A stretch of DNA of 64,000 nt, taken from positions 167,496 to 231,495 of the forward strand of contig NZ_JAUNLP010000004.1 in NCBI RefSeq assembly GCF_030532195.1, read 5' to 3'. The position numbers and the translations under genes are program-made. Numbering within the stretch: position 1 is the stretch's first letter; every line of letters starts with the position of its first letter. Of the stretch, positions 1-7,729 are shown piece by piece. This DNA is from Corynebacterium sp. Lineage in GTDB: Bacteria; Actinomycetota; Actinomycetes; Mycobacteriales; Mycobacteriaceae. The notes beneath the pieces are model-generated. The model made no database searches. It was not told the DNA's origin and saw only the letters and a list, made by a program, of their open reading frames with translations.

Positions 1-2
1 CA

Positions 3-494
3 GCCACGAATCTGGGGCCACTGGCGCTGCGCGATCAGCAGGAAAAGGTGCGTGACCTGGTCAACGATGCCGTTGAGCGCGGCGCCAAGGTCGAGGTCGG
101 CGGCGGCATCCCGGATTTGGGAGGCGCGCTTTCCGACGGCTACTTCTTCGAACCCACGGTTCTGACCGATGTGCCCGCAGATGCGGATATTGTCCGCGAA
201 GAGATCTTCGGTCCGGTCGTGCCAGTTGTGACCTTCACCGATGATGATGAGGCAATTAAGCAGGCCAATGACACGATCTTTGGGCTGGCTGCTTATGTCT
301 TCAGCGAGAACCTCACCAAGGCGCTCGGTGCGGCCGAGGCCTTGGAATCCGGCATGGTTGCGGTTAATAAGGGCTCGCTGTCGGATCCGTCTGCTCCATT
401 TGGTGGTGTAAAGCAGTCGGGCCTGGGCCGTGAGGGTGGCTTCTCGGGAATCGATGAGTTCCTGGAGGAGAAGCTGATTTCCCTGGAGGCCTAA
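3..494 (+). CDS. gabD: Aldehyde dehydrogenase, GabD-like, C-terminal part (5' end outside window)
   Basis: The gene is already open at the left edge; the readable frame begins at base 3, so only the last 163 residues are present. The C-terminal block APFGGVKQSGLGREGG is the signature of NAD(P)-dependent succinate-semialdehyde dehydrogenases, and EEIFGPVVPV is the usual aldehyde-dehydrogenase motif before it. The enzyme would oxidise an aldehyde, most likely succinate semialdehyde, to the acid in the cytoplasm. The catalytic Cys and Glu lie upstream of the window and cannot be checked, so exact substrate is an inference. It ends convergent to the chorismate mutase gene 33 bp away. Confidence 0.8.
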   Translation, partial: ATNLGPLALRDQQEKVRDLVNDAVERGAKVEVGGGIPDLGGALSDGYFFEPTVLTDVPADADIVREEIFGPVVPVVTFTDDDEAIKQANDTIFGLAAYVFSENLTKALGAAEALESGMVAVNKGSLSDPSAPFGGVKQSGLGREGGFSGIDEFLEEKLISLEA

Positions 495-527
495 TTTATC
501 CGGACGATTCCGGATTACTCCGGCGAA

Positions 528-905
528 TTAGCCGAGGCGTCCGCGTCCCATCCGCAGCAGTGCGGAGGCGATTGCCGGGCCCTCGGGGCCGAGCTCGTCG
601 CGGAACTCGTTGATGATTTGAACCTCACGGCCGTGAACCAGACGAGTGCCTCCCGAACCGAGACGGGTCTTGCCGACGGCCTTACTGATAGCTGTGCGGC
701 GCTTGATGGCATCAATAATCAGTCCATCTAAGCGGTTAATTTCCTTGCGGTACTGCTCGATTTCAGCCGAGCTGAGTGGATCATCAGTGCCGGTGGGAGT
801 GCGAACTTCGAAAGGAGACACGGCCTCAGCCTGCTGGCTGTGCACAGTCTCATGGTCAGAAGTGCCAGGGGGTGCGGTGGGAGTGTCCGCAGGGTTTTCG
901 CTCAT
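528..905 (-). CDS. csm: Chorismate mutase, AroQ type
   Basis: This 125-residue protein is a small monofunctional chorismate mutase converting chorismate to prephenate for Phe and Tyr synthesis. The helical AroQ core is visible: EINRLDGLIIDAIKRRTAIS, then a Lys/Arg-containing segment (GKTRLGSGGTRLVHGREVQI) and a C-terminal helix. About 45 low-complexity N-terminal residues precede it. I chose the ATG at 905 because AGGA lies 5 bases upstream; an upstream start at 935 has no such site. The gene is divergent from pcrA with 65 bp between starts, matching Rv0948c beside uvrD1 (Rv0949). In mycobacteria this type is activated by binding DAHP synthase; that is family knowledge, not visible here. Confidence 0.88.
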   Translation of the reverse strand: MSENPADTPTAPPGTSDHETVHSQQAEAVSPFEVRTPTGTDDPLSSAEIEQYRKEINRLDGLIIDAIKRRTAISKAVGKTRLGSGGTRLVHGREVQIINEFRDELGPEGPAIASALLRMGRGRLG

Positions 906-970
906 GTGTCCTATTGTGCCAAAGGACGCCGCCAATCCAATCCGCGGGCTCCGCTACTGTAGAAGCCATC

Positions 971-3535
971 ATGGGAAATGAAACTGGAATGCTGTTCGGG
1001 TCTTTCAACGCAGATGATGGTCGGGCTGGTGATGGCCGGGCTGGCACTGGTAGTAACGTCGGCTTCGGCGGGATGGGCGCTGGGCCGGATGCTGGCTTTG
1101 ATGCCGAAGGTCTGCTGGAGGGGCTAAACCCGCAACAGCGGCAGGCGGTGGAACACATTGGTTCGCCACTGCTCATCGTCGCAGGTGCGGGGTCGGGCAA
1201 GACGGCTGTGCTCACGCGCAGGATTGCGTATTTGATTGGTGCGCGCGGCGTGCTGCCCAGCCAGATTTTGGCCATTACCTTTACCAATAAGGCTGCCGCT
1301 GAGATGCGTGAGCGTGTGGCCGGTTTGGTTGGGGGCCAGGCGCGGCGCATGTGGGTCTCCACGTTCCACTCCATGTGTGTGCGCATCTTGCGTATGCAGC
1401 ATGCACTGGTGCCGGGGCTCAATTCCAACTTTTCCATCTATGATTCCGATGATTCCCGTCGCCTGCTGGCCATGATCGCCAAGGACATGGATCTGGACGG
1501 CAAGAAGTTCACCGGGCGGGTGCTGTCGTCGCGGATTTCCAACTTGAAAAATGAGTTGATTGATCCGGAGCGGGCTATTGCTGATGCATCGACGACGCGG
1601 AACCCCTTTGATGATGTTGTCGCACGCGTCTACCTGGAGTACCAGACGCGCCTGCGGGCTGCGAATGCCGTTGACTTTGATGATCTCATCGGCGAGGTAG
1701 TCCGTATCTTCACCAACCATCCGCAAGTGGCCGAGTACTACCGTCGTCGTTTCCGCCATGTGCTGGTGGATGAGTACCAGGACACTAACCATGCGCAGTA
1801 TGTTTTGGTCTCGGCACTCGTCGGCAAGCCCGGTGGTGCGGTGCCTCCGAGTGAGCTGTGCGTTGTGGGTGATTCGGACCAGTCGATTTATGCGTTCCGT
1901 GGTGCGACGATTCGCAATATTGAGGAGTTTGAGAAGGACTACCCAGATGCGACGTCGATTTTGCTGGAGCAGAATTACCGGTCGACGCAGACGATTTTGT
2001 CGGCGGCCAACGCGCTGATTTCCCGCAATGAAAACCGCCGGGAAAAGAAGCTGTGGACTGATCTTGGTGAAGGCGGCAAGATCAAGGGTTATGTGGCTGA
2101 TAACGAGCATGATGAGGCCCGATTTATCGCCAACGAGATTGAGCAGTTGGTGGACTATGGTCCGTATTCCTACTCGGATATTGCGATTTTCTACCGCACG
2201 AACAACTCTTCACGTGCCTTGGAAGATGTTTTCATTCGCATGGGCGTGCCGTATACGGTGGTCGGTGGCACACGGTTCTATGAGCGCAAGGAAGTCCGCG
2301 ATATTGTCGCCTACCTGCGGGTAATTGAGAACTTCAATGATGACGTGTCGCTGCGGCGCATCATCAATACTCCGCGCCGTGGTATCGGAGACCGAGCGGT
2401 GGGACATGTTTCCCTGTATGCCGAAGATGAGCGTTGCTCTTTCGGCACTGCTTTGCGCGCTGCGGCCGAGGGCAAGGTTCCGGCAGTGGCTGCGCGCAGT
2501 CGAAATTCGATGGCTGCGTTTGTGGAATTGATCGACACGCTGGCGGCGGACATGAAGTCCGGAGATCTGGCCGATATCGGTGACCTAGTCAATGCGATTA
2601 TTGACCGCAGCGGGTACAAGGCTTCGTTGGAAAACTCCAATGATCCGCAGGATGCCACCCGCCTGGATAACCTGAATGAGCTGGTCAGCGTTGCTCGTGA
2701 ATTCTCTGCCGAGGCACGCATGATGTCCTCGATTGATATCAGCGCCGATGTCGATGACGACGCAGACGGGGCAGAGACTGATTCTGAGGTTGAAGCCGCG
2801 GCCGCTGGTGAGATTGCCCGTGATTTCTCCGAGGACTTTGCCAACGATGGCGAAGCAGAACCCGGCAGCCTGCAGGCTTTCCTGGAGCGAGTCTCGCTGG
2901 TGGCTGATGCTGACCAGATTCCGGACGATGACACTGGTGTGGTGACGCTGATGACCCTCCACACCGCTAAGGGCCTGGAGTTTCCAGTCGTGTTCCTCAC
3001 TGGTTGGGAAGACGGCCTCTTCCCGCACCTGCGTGCTCTGGGAGACCCGAAGGAGCTCGCGGAAGAGCGGCGCCTGGCGTATGTGGGCATTACCCGCGCC
3101 CGCAAGCAGCTGTACTTAACGCGTGCGGTGATGCGTTCCTCGTGGGGCTCGCCACAGAACAATCCGCCATCACGGTTCCTGGGAGAAATCCCAAGTGATT
3201 TGATCGATTGGCTCCGGGAAGGCCCGACCAGGGCCTGGGGCTCGGGCAGCTCTATCGGTTCCAGCGGTTACGGGGCTGGTGCTGGCAGCGCGTTTGGTCG
3301 TGGCCATGGCTCGGCGGGCTTCGGATCCAGCGCCGGTTTTGGGGCAGCATCGAGGAAGAAGAACCAGGTCTTGCACTTGGAGCCGGGAGACAAAGTTGTC
3401 CATGACAAGTACGGCCTGGGCACCGTGCTGGAGGTCCAGGGTGTGGCACCGCGGGCTACTGCCATGATTGACTTCGGCTCCGCGGGCAAGGTGCGCATGA
3501 TGCTCATCGGCGGAGTGCCGATGGAAAAGCTCTAA
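971..3535 (+). CDS. pcrA: ATP-dependent DNA helicase PcrA/UvrD1 (SF1A)
   Basis: An 854-residue superfamily 1A helicase that unwinds DNA 3' to 5' in nucleotide excision repair and replication-conflict resolution. Visible motifs are the Q-motif region GLNPQQRQAV, Walker A AGAGSGKT (residues 71-78), the DEAD-type VDEYQD (about 266-271), GDSDQSIYAFRGA, QNYRSTQ, and late motifs VTLMTLHTAKGLEF and YVGITRARK. A Gly/Ser-rich linker then leads to a 50-residue Tudor-like tail (LEPGDKVVHDKYGLGTV) typical of PcrA. An acidic insert near residues 590-625 (DDDADGAETDSE) is lineage specific. No Shine-Dalgarno precedes the ATG at 971; TACTGT ends 10 bases before it, so a leaderless or very short leader is likely. 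Confidence 0.95.
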   Translation: MGNETGMLFGSFNADDGRAGDGRAGTGSNVGFGGMGAGPDAGFDAEGLLEGLNPQQRQAVEHIGSPLLIVAGAGSGKTAVLTRRIAYLIGARGVLPSQILAITFTNKAAAEMRERVAGLVGGQARRMWVSTFHSMCVRILRMQHALVPGLNSNFSIYDSDDSRRLLAMIAKDMDLDGKKFTGRVLSSRISNLKNELIDPERAIADASTTRNPFDDVVARVYLEYQTRLRAANAVDFDDLIGEVVRIFTNHPQVAEYYRRRFRHVLVDEYQDTNHAQYVLVSALVGKPGGAVPPSELCVVGDSDQSIYAFRGATIRNIEEFEKDYPDATSILLEQNYRSTQTILSAANALISRNENRREKKLWTDLGEGGKIKGYVADNEHDEARFIANEIEQLVDYGPYSYSDIAIFYRTNNSSRALEDVFIRMGVPYTVVGGTRFYERKEVRDIVAYLRVIENFNDDVSLRRIINTPRRGIGDRAVGHVSLYAEDERCSFGTALRAAAEGKVPAVAARSRNSMAAFVELIDTLAADMKSGDLADIGDLVNAIIDRSGYKASLENSNDPQDATRLDNLNELVSVAREFSAEARMMSSIDISADVDDDADGAETDSEVEAAAAGEIARDFSEDFANDGEAEPGSLQAFLERVSLVADADQIPDDDTGVVTLMTLHTAKGLEFPVVFLTGWEDGLFPHLRALGDPKELAEERRLAYVGITRARKQLYLTRAVMRSSWGSPQNNPPSRFLGEIPSDLIDWLREGPTRAWGSGSSIGSSGYGAGAGSAFGRGHGSAGFGSSAGFGAASRKKNQVLHLEPGDKVVHDKYGLGTVLEVQGVAPRATAMIDFGSAGKVRMMLIGGVPMEKL

Positions 3536-3571
3536 GCCGCATGTCAGGAAAGAGGGGAGGCGGAGCGAGCC

Positions 3572-4066
3572 TTATTTCTTAGGCTTCTTCGCCGTTACCC
3601 AACAGTTGATTGTGACGTCTTGGACCTCCGTGCCCTCTTCATCCGTCAGCGTGATGTGCACGGGGAAATCGACACCACCGGTTTCTGGCGTGATTGCGGA
3701 AAAGTCCGGCAGCTCCGCCTTGGCCACTGCCGTGAGCCCGCCGACGGAAATCCGCCTATAGTTCGTCGTCATGCCCTTGGGCACCCAGCGGTGCGAGGTC
3801 GGCACACTGGCCTCGCACAGCATGCCCATGGCAAACTCCGCGAGATTGCACGCAGCAATGGCGTGCACGGTCTTGATGTGGTTGCGCACGCCCCACCGAG
3901 CGGACATATGCGCCACGGCAAGACCAGGCTGCATCGTCTCCCGGCGAGGACGGATCGTGCGGAAATACGGTGCCACCATCGACGCACTGAAGGAGAAGAG
4001 ACGCTTGCCGACGACCGGAGTCGCAGCCATCTTCTTCCACAGTTGCAGAGTTTTAGTTTCGGCCAT
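3572..4066 (-). CDS. DUF4442 / hotdog-fold thioesterase-like protein
   Basis: A 164-residue protein with the features of the DUF4442 family, a hotdog-fold group related to acyl-CoA thioesterases. The segment HIKTVHAIAACNLAEFAMGM resembles the hotdog central helix with its preceding H-x-x-x-H residues, followed by alternating beta-strand patterns. Start at 4066 (MAETKTLQL) was chosen over 4126 because the longer form lacks family-like sequence; TTTACT ends 8 bases before the ATG, so a leaderless start is possible. Its stop is 36 bp from the pcrA stop, convergent. Substrate is unknown; a cytoplasmic acyl-thioester role is only an inference from the fold. Confidence 0.7.
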   Translation of the reverse strand: MAETKTLQLWKKMAATPVVGKRLFSFSASMVAPYFRTIRPRRETMQPGLAVAHMSARWGVRNHIKTVHAIAACNLAEFAMGMLCEASVPTSHRWVPKGMTTNYRRISVGGLTAVAKAELPDFSAITPETGGVDFPVHITLTDEEGTEVQDVTINCWVTAKKPKK

Positions 4067-4156
4067 GAACCAAGAGTAAAGGCCGAATCGTTCAACGCGC
4101 GGCAGTTTTGCGGAATCTAGTTGCACTTAGTGGTCGTCACGCTTGCAGAGAAAAAG

Positions 4157-4225
4157 AAACTGCCAGTGTTTATGGCACTATAGCGGCGAAATTCAAGCCG
4201 AAAGTGCCATAAACACTGGCAATTT
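4157..4225. repeat. Long inverted repeat, 19-bp perfect arms (related to 45491-45558)
   Basis: Arms 4161-4179 and 4203-4221 are perfect complements (TGCCAGTGTTTATGGCACT). After one mismatch three more A/T pairs extend the stem. The 23-base loop has its own short stem, CGGC and GCCG around GAAATTCAA. On the minus strand a T-rich tract (GTTTCTTTTTCTC) follows, so it can serve as terminator for the M23 peptidase gene, which ends 11 bp away. Arm sequence and layout resemble a second element at 45491-45558. Confidence 0.85.
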
Positions 4226-4235
4226 GTTGCGTGAT

Positions 4236-4943
4236 TTAGTTGATGCTCAGACCGCGCTCGAGGAACCATGCCACCGGGTCAACCGGGGTGGTGCCATCTG
4301 GGTGGATTTCAAAGTGCAGGTGAGTGCCGGTGGAGAAACCGCGGTTGCCCATGCCAGCAATGACTTGGCCAGCGCGAACAGCCTCGCCAACAGCGACGTA
4401 GATGGACTCGATGTGGCCGTACACGGACACGGAACCGTCATCGTGGCGGACACGAATCCACTGACCGTAGCCCTGAGCCGGGCCGGCATCGATAACAGTG
4501 CCGTCCATCACGGACATGATTGGAGTGTTGGTGACGTTGGCAATGTCAACGCCGTAGTGGAATGTGCCCCAGCGTGCCGCAAAGGGAGAGGTGAACACAC
4601 CGACGGTTGGAATGGACAGCTTCGGTGCGCGAGCAGCCAGGTCGCGAGCAATGCGTTCCTGGTTGTACTGCAGCGCGGTAGCCAGCTGAGTGCTCAGGTT
4701 GGTGTTCGGGTTGAAAGCGCTGGAGGCCAGCACCATAGGTGCATTGTCCTTCGGCTGGGCAGCGCGCGTCTGAGTAGAAGCGGAGTGCTCCGGTGCCTTG
4801 TCGTCGTTCTCTGCTGCGTGGGCGACGGCGTTGGAAGAGGCGATAGTGGACGCAGAAAGTGCGACCAGTGCCGCACGTGAAGTTGCGGACACCTCTACCT
4901 TGCGGTGCTTGCCGCCTCCGCGACGAGCATTGAAAAACGTCAC
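4236..4943 (-). CDS. Secreted M23 family peptidoglycan endopeptidase
   Basis: A 235-residue secreted zinc metallopeptidase expected to cut peptide cross-links in peptidoglycan. After a basic N-terminus (residues 6-16) a hydrophobic stretch ending AVAHAAE reads as a signal peptide with cleavage near residue 44. The lysostaphin-type domain spans about 111-230 with zinc ligands H129 and D133 (HYGVD) and H210 in GTHLHFE, and H177 in YGHIES. I chose the GTG at 4943 because GGGGAG sits 6 bases upstream; a longer frame to 5027 would run through the promoter. Position next to pcrA matches Rv0950c. Regulation by MtrA is suggested by the repeat at 5046-5073. Confidence 0.88.
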   Translation of the reverse strand: MTFFNARRGGGKHRKVEVSATSRAALVALSASTIASSNAVAHAAENDDKAPEHSASTQTRAAQPKDNAPMVLASSAFNPNTNLSTQLATALQYNQERIARDLAARAPKLSIPTVGVFTSPFAARWGTFHYGVDIANVTNTPIMSVMDGTVIDAGPAQGYGQWIRVRHDDGSVSVYGHIESIYVAVGEAVRAGQVIAGMGNRGFSTGTHLHFEIHPDGTTPVDPVAWFLERGLSIN

Positions 4944-4998
4944 TTCATTCTCCCCGACATCAAGCTTTTGTAATCCAACTGTTATGCAACTTCCGTAG

Positions 4999-5027
4999 AT
5001 AATAACGGTTCTATATACCGGTGGCAA
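4999..5027 (-). promoter_or_regulatory. Probable sigma-A promoter of the M23 peptidase gene
   Basis: On the minus strand TTGCCA (5027-5022) and TATTAT (5004-4999) are separated by exactly 17 bases, a near-consensus housekeeping promoter. It would give a leader of about 50 bases before the GTG at 4943. Confidence 0.65.
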
Positions 5028-5045
5028 CTTAAAATTGTGAATATG

Positions 5046-5073
5046 GTTTACCGTTTGGTTACCTTTTGTTCAC
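5046..5073 (-). promoter_or_regulatory. Three direct half-sites with 11-bp period, candidate MtrA operator
   Basis: Read on the minus strand the sequence is GTGAAC-AAAAG-GTAACC-AAACG-GTAAAC, three GTRAAC-like half-sites each 11 bp apart on one face of the helix. MtrA of actinobacteria binds loosely conserved GTAAC-type direct repeats of this spacing. The site ends 18 bp upstream of the -35 box, a position suited to activation. MtrA binding is an inference. Confidence 0.55.
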
Positions 5074-5170
5074 AGGGCGGTGGCTGTTTGGCCGGGTCGG
5101 CTGAGTTTCACAGTGAGCAGTGAATGACGCTAATGCCTTTCTATATGAGGTTATATAGGGCTTCAGAGCA

Positions 5171-5253
5171 AGTGGCCCCAGATAATAGGGGCACTGAAAT
5201 ATATTGCGAATATATTGCGAAGAATTTCGCCGTCATCCACCCCGTCATCCACC
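5171..5253. repeat. Inverted repeat plus two short tandem duplications in an AT-rich gap
   Basis: The 458-bp gap 4944-5401 holds no convincing gene. Besides the M23 promoter region it carries an inverted repeat AGTGGCCCC / GGGGCACT (5171-5179, 5188-5195), a perfect 11-bp tandem duplication AATATATTGCG (5198-5208, 5209-5219) and a perfect 12-bp tandem duplication CCGTCATCCACC (5230-5241, 5242-5253). Further TATAT-rich sequence runs to about 5355. In M. tuberculosis sucC and sucD occupy the equivalent place. Confidence 0.8.
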
Positions 5254-5401
5254 CCATCCTCCAGATGATACGGAAAACGGTTCCGAACGCGGTGACGGGA
5301 AACTACTGGGAAAACTATTCACCGCTGTATATATGGCACTATATGGCGATATAGCTTTAGTAACGGCTTGCACGACCAGTCTTGGGAAGGACAATGTCAC
5401 T

Positions 5402-7018
5402 GTGAAAGGCGCGGACTCTCGAAGGGGCACCTCCGGTAGCGATCGAAACCGGCGAAGTCGCACCGGCACTGGTGCAGGCGCCGCCAGCAGCACCCGTAGC
5501 CGGGGCAGCGGACGGGCAGCTCGTGCATGGCAGAATTCACAACCCAGTCAGGGGGCTGCAACTGGCTCGAAAGGGTCGGGGAGTAGCCGAGCTGCTTCTG
5601 GAAGGACGGGGGCAAAGGGCTCCGGGACGTCGTCACGCATGAGCGCGCTGCCCGGTATCAGCCGTTTCATGAACTCGCCGCGCGTGCGTCGGTTCGGGCT
5701 GTCGGTGCTGGGGTCGTACGGTGTCGTACTGCTGTTCATCATCTCGGTGGCGCTGATTGGCGTCATCGTCAGCGGCGCGGGCATGTCGCCGCTGCCCGCA
5801 AGCATCGCGTCGCTGTGGATGATGTTCAACCTCGCACCGTTCCGCTTCAACGGCACGACGTTGGGGCTAACGCCTGCGCTGCCGGCGGTGCTGATGGTCG
5901 GATTCATCGCGTGGCGCGTGCGTCGCGAGGTCGCCGACCGCATCAGCATCAAGGACGTCCGTGCGCTGGTCGGCGCCTATCTGTTAACGCCGGTGGTGCT
6001 CACCATCATCGCGTGGCTCATGCTTTACGACGCATCCAAGGTGTTTCCCCGCGTTCAAACACCAAGTTTCGGTCTTGCGATTGCAGCCAGCCTGCTAGTC
6101 AATCTGGTTGCGCTGGTGCTGGGCATGGGGCAGCGACTAATCCGCGCACTGCTGGTGCGTCGTCGACTGCCGGAGTGGCTGCTGGGGTCGGCACGCCTGG
6201 CCGGCAGCTATGTTGCTTGGCTGTGGCTGGTCGGCGCAGTAGTAACCGTGGCGTCACTGATTTGGCATTACGAGCTGCTGTCGCAGACCTATGCCATTAC
6301 CGACACCACTGGTGATGCCATTGCGGTAACTGGCTTGTCGCTGTTGTACGTGCCGAACATTGCGTTCGGTGCGCTCGGCGTGCTGGTCGGTGGTCATTCG
6401 TCCTTTGGTCCTGCTGAAGTGGGGCTCTTTGCGGTCCACCCAGCGCAGCTGCCGCCGCTGCCGATTCTTGCCGCGATGCCACAGTCGCTGCAGCACTGGG
6501 CTTTTGGTGTGCTGATTGTGCTGCCAGCCGCGGTTGCAGTGTGGCGCGTGGTGAAGTTCCTGAAGTCCACCACGGCCAAACGGCCGTACCTGGTCGTGGT
6601 CGTCGCTGCGGTGTGGTCAGCGCTGTTCCTCATGGCTCTGGCGTGGCTGATGGGTGGCGAGGTCGGAGTCTTCGGCTGGGCCGGTGCATCGTGGTGGTTG
6701 ACAGGGCTGCTGGGCTCGATGTGGTTGGTCGTGCCGGGAGCCATCGTGGTGGTGGCAATGACTGGACTGCCGTCGGCTGGTGGCTACCAGCAGGTGCCAA
6801 AGGTTCGTGCTGAGAAGTTCCCGCCGAAGACTGAACAGGGTGCTGCCACCGAGGATGATTCCGCCGAGGATGATTCCGCCGATAACTCCGAAGGTACCGA
6901 GGAGGAACCGGAGGAGGTGGTCGACGGGGAAGTGGTGTCGACATCTGAGGGCGACCAGGATGAGGAAGAGGCGGACAACGAACCGTCGCAAAGCGAGGAA
7001 GAAAGCAAAGACAGTTAG
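5402..7018 (+). CDS. Polytopic membrane protein, DUF6350 / PerM-like
   Basis: A 538-residue integral membrane protein. The first 95 residues are Ser/Gly/Arg rich and probably disordered in the cytoplasm; from about residue 100 there are eight or more hydrophobic segments (for example GVVLLFIISVALIGVIV), and the last 60 residues are strongly acidic (repeated EDDSA). Size, layout and position just before purN match the PerM group (Rv0955, DUF6350), tied to cell division under stress in mycobacteria. The GTG at 5402 has AAGGA upstream at 9-12 bases; an ATG at 5639 (MSALPG) just before the first membrane segment is an alternative start. Function in this organism is not known. Confidence 0.75.
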   Translation: MKGADSRRGTSGSDRNRRSRTGTGAGAASSTRSRGSGRAARAWQNSQPSQGAATGSKGSGSSRAASGRTGAKGSGTSSRMSALPGISRFMNSPRVRRFGLSVLGSYGVVLLFIISVALIGVIVSGAGMSPLPASIASLWMMFNLAPFRFNGTTLGLTPALPAVLMVGFIAWRVRREVADRISIKDVRALVGAYLLTPVVLTIIAWLMLYDASKVFPRVQTPSFGLAIAASLLVNLVALVLGMGQRLIRALLVRRRLPEWLLGSARLAGSYVAWLWLVGAVVTVASLIWHYELLSQTYAITDTTGDAIAVTGLSLLYVPNIAFGALGVLVGGHSSFGPAEVGLFAVHPAQLPPLPILAAMPQSLQHWAFGVLIVLPAAVAVWRVVKFLKSTTAKRPYLVVVVAAVWSALFLMALAWLMGGEVGVFGWAGASWWLTGLLGSMWLVVPGAIVVVAMTGLPSAGGYQQVPKVRAEKFPPKTEQGAATEDDSAEDDSADNSEGTEEEPEEVVDGEVVSTSEGDQDEEEADNEPSQSEEESKDS

Positions 7019-7062
7019 CCACAACTTAGGGGTCCGGAATTTGGGCTCCATGAGTGGCTAGG

Positions 7063-7068
7063 TATGCT
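7063..7068 (+). promoter_or_regulatory. -10 box for leaderless purN transcript
   Basis: TATGCT preceded by TAGG is followed by exactly seven bases and then the GTG at 7076, so the start codon would be the first transcribed base. A TTGGGC-like -35 lies 16 bp upstream. An ATG at 7064 falls inside this box and is therefore unlikely to be the start. Confidence 0.55.
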
Positions 7069-7075
7069 AAACGCC

Positions 7076-7729
7076 GTGACTGAAGCACAGCCCGTCGCAG
7101 ATTTTCCGCACAATAATTCCGCTAACCAGCAGATTCGCATCGTGGTCCTCGCCTCCGGTGTGGGCTCGCTGCTGCAATCGATGTTGGAGTTGCTCGATAA
7201 GGACAAGGTTCAGATTGTCGCGGTCGGGTCGGACAAGGATTGTCCGGCACTAGAAAGGGCTCAAAAGCTAAGCATCCCAACCTTCCAGGTTTCCTTCGAC
7301 GAAGAGGCGAAGAAGGACCGGCAGGGCTGGGATGCTCGTGTTTTGGAGGCCGTAAATAGCTTTTCGCCGGACATCGTTGTCTCGGCGGGTTTCATGCGCA
7401 TTCTCGGGCCGTCCTTTGTGGATGCCTACAAGAATCGCATCATCAATACGCACCCAGCGCTGCTGCCGTCCTTCCCCGGAGCGCATGCAGTACCGGATGC
7501 GCTTGACTACGGGGTGAAAGTCACCGGCACGACCGTGCATATAGTTGATAATGGAGTGGACACCGGGCCGATTCTGGCGCAGCAGCCAGTGGCCGTCGAA
7601 GACGACGACACGGTGGAGACCCTGCACGAACGAATCAAGGTTGTCGAACGCCGACTCCTGGTTGATGTATTGCACTCGATTGCCGATCACGGAATTGAGC
7701 GTGACGGACGAAAGGCTTATCTGAAATGA
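7076..7729 (+). CDS. purN: Phosphoribosylglycinamide formyltransferase PurN
   Basis: A 217-residue enzyme that transfers the formyl group of 10-formyl-tetrahydrofolate to GAR, the third step of purine synthesis. The catalytic triad is complete: N124 and H126 in [13 protein letters not shown] and D162 in VDTGPILAQ. The phosphate-binding region near the N-terminus reads SGVGSLLQ. Start chosen at GTG 7076 because it sits at the expected distance from a -10 box for a leaderless message. The stop overlaps the purH start (ATGA), so the two are translationally coupled. Only the folate-dependent PurN is seen here, not the formate-dependent PurT. Confidence 0.95.
   Translation: MTEAQPVADFPHNNSANQQIRIVVLASGVGSLLQSMLELLDKDKVQIVAVGSDKDCPALERAQKLSIPTFQVSFDEEAKKDRQGWDARVLEAVNSFSPDIVVSAGFMRILGPSFVDAYKNRIINTHPALLPSFPGAHAVPDALDYGVKVTGTTVHIVDNGVDTGPILAQQPVAVEDDDTVETLHERIKVVERRLLVDVLHSIADHGIERDGRKAYLK

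Noticed and set aside
5124..5354. 76-codon frame in the repeat-rich gap before the PerM-like gene
   Set aside because: It translates across tandem duplications and TATAT repeats, has no ribosome binding site and no similarity I recognise.
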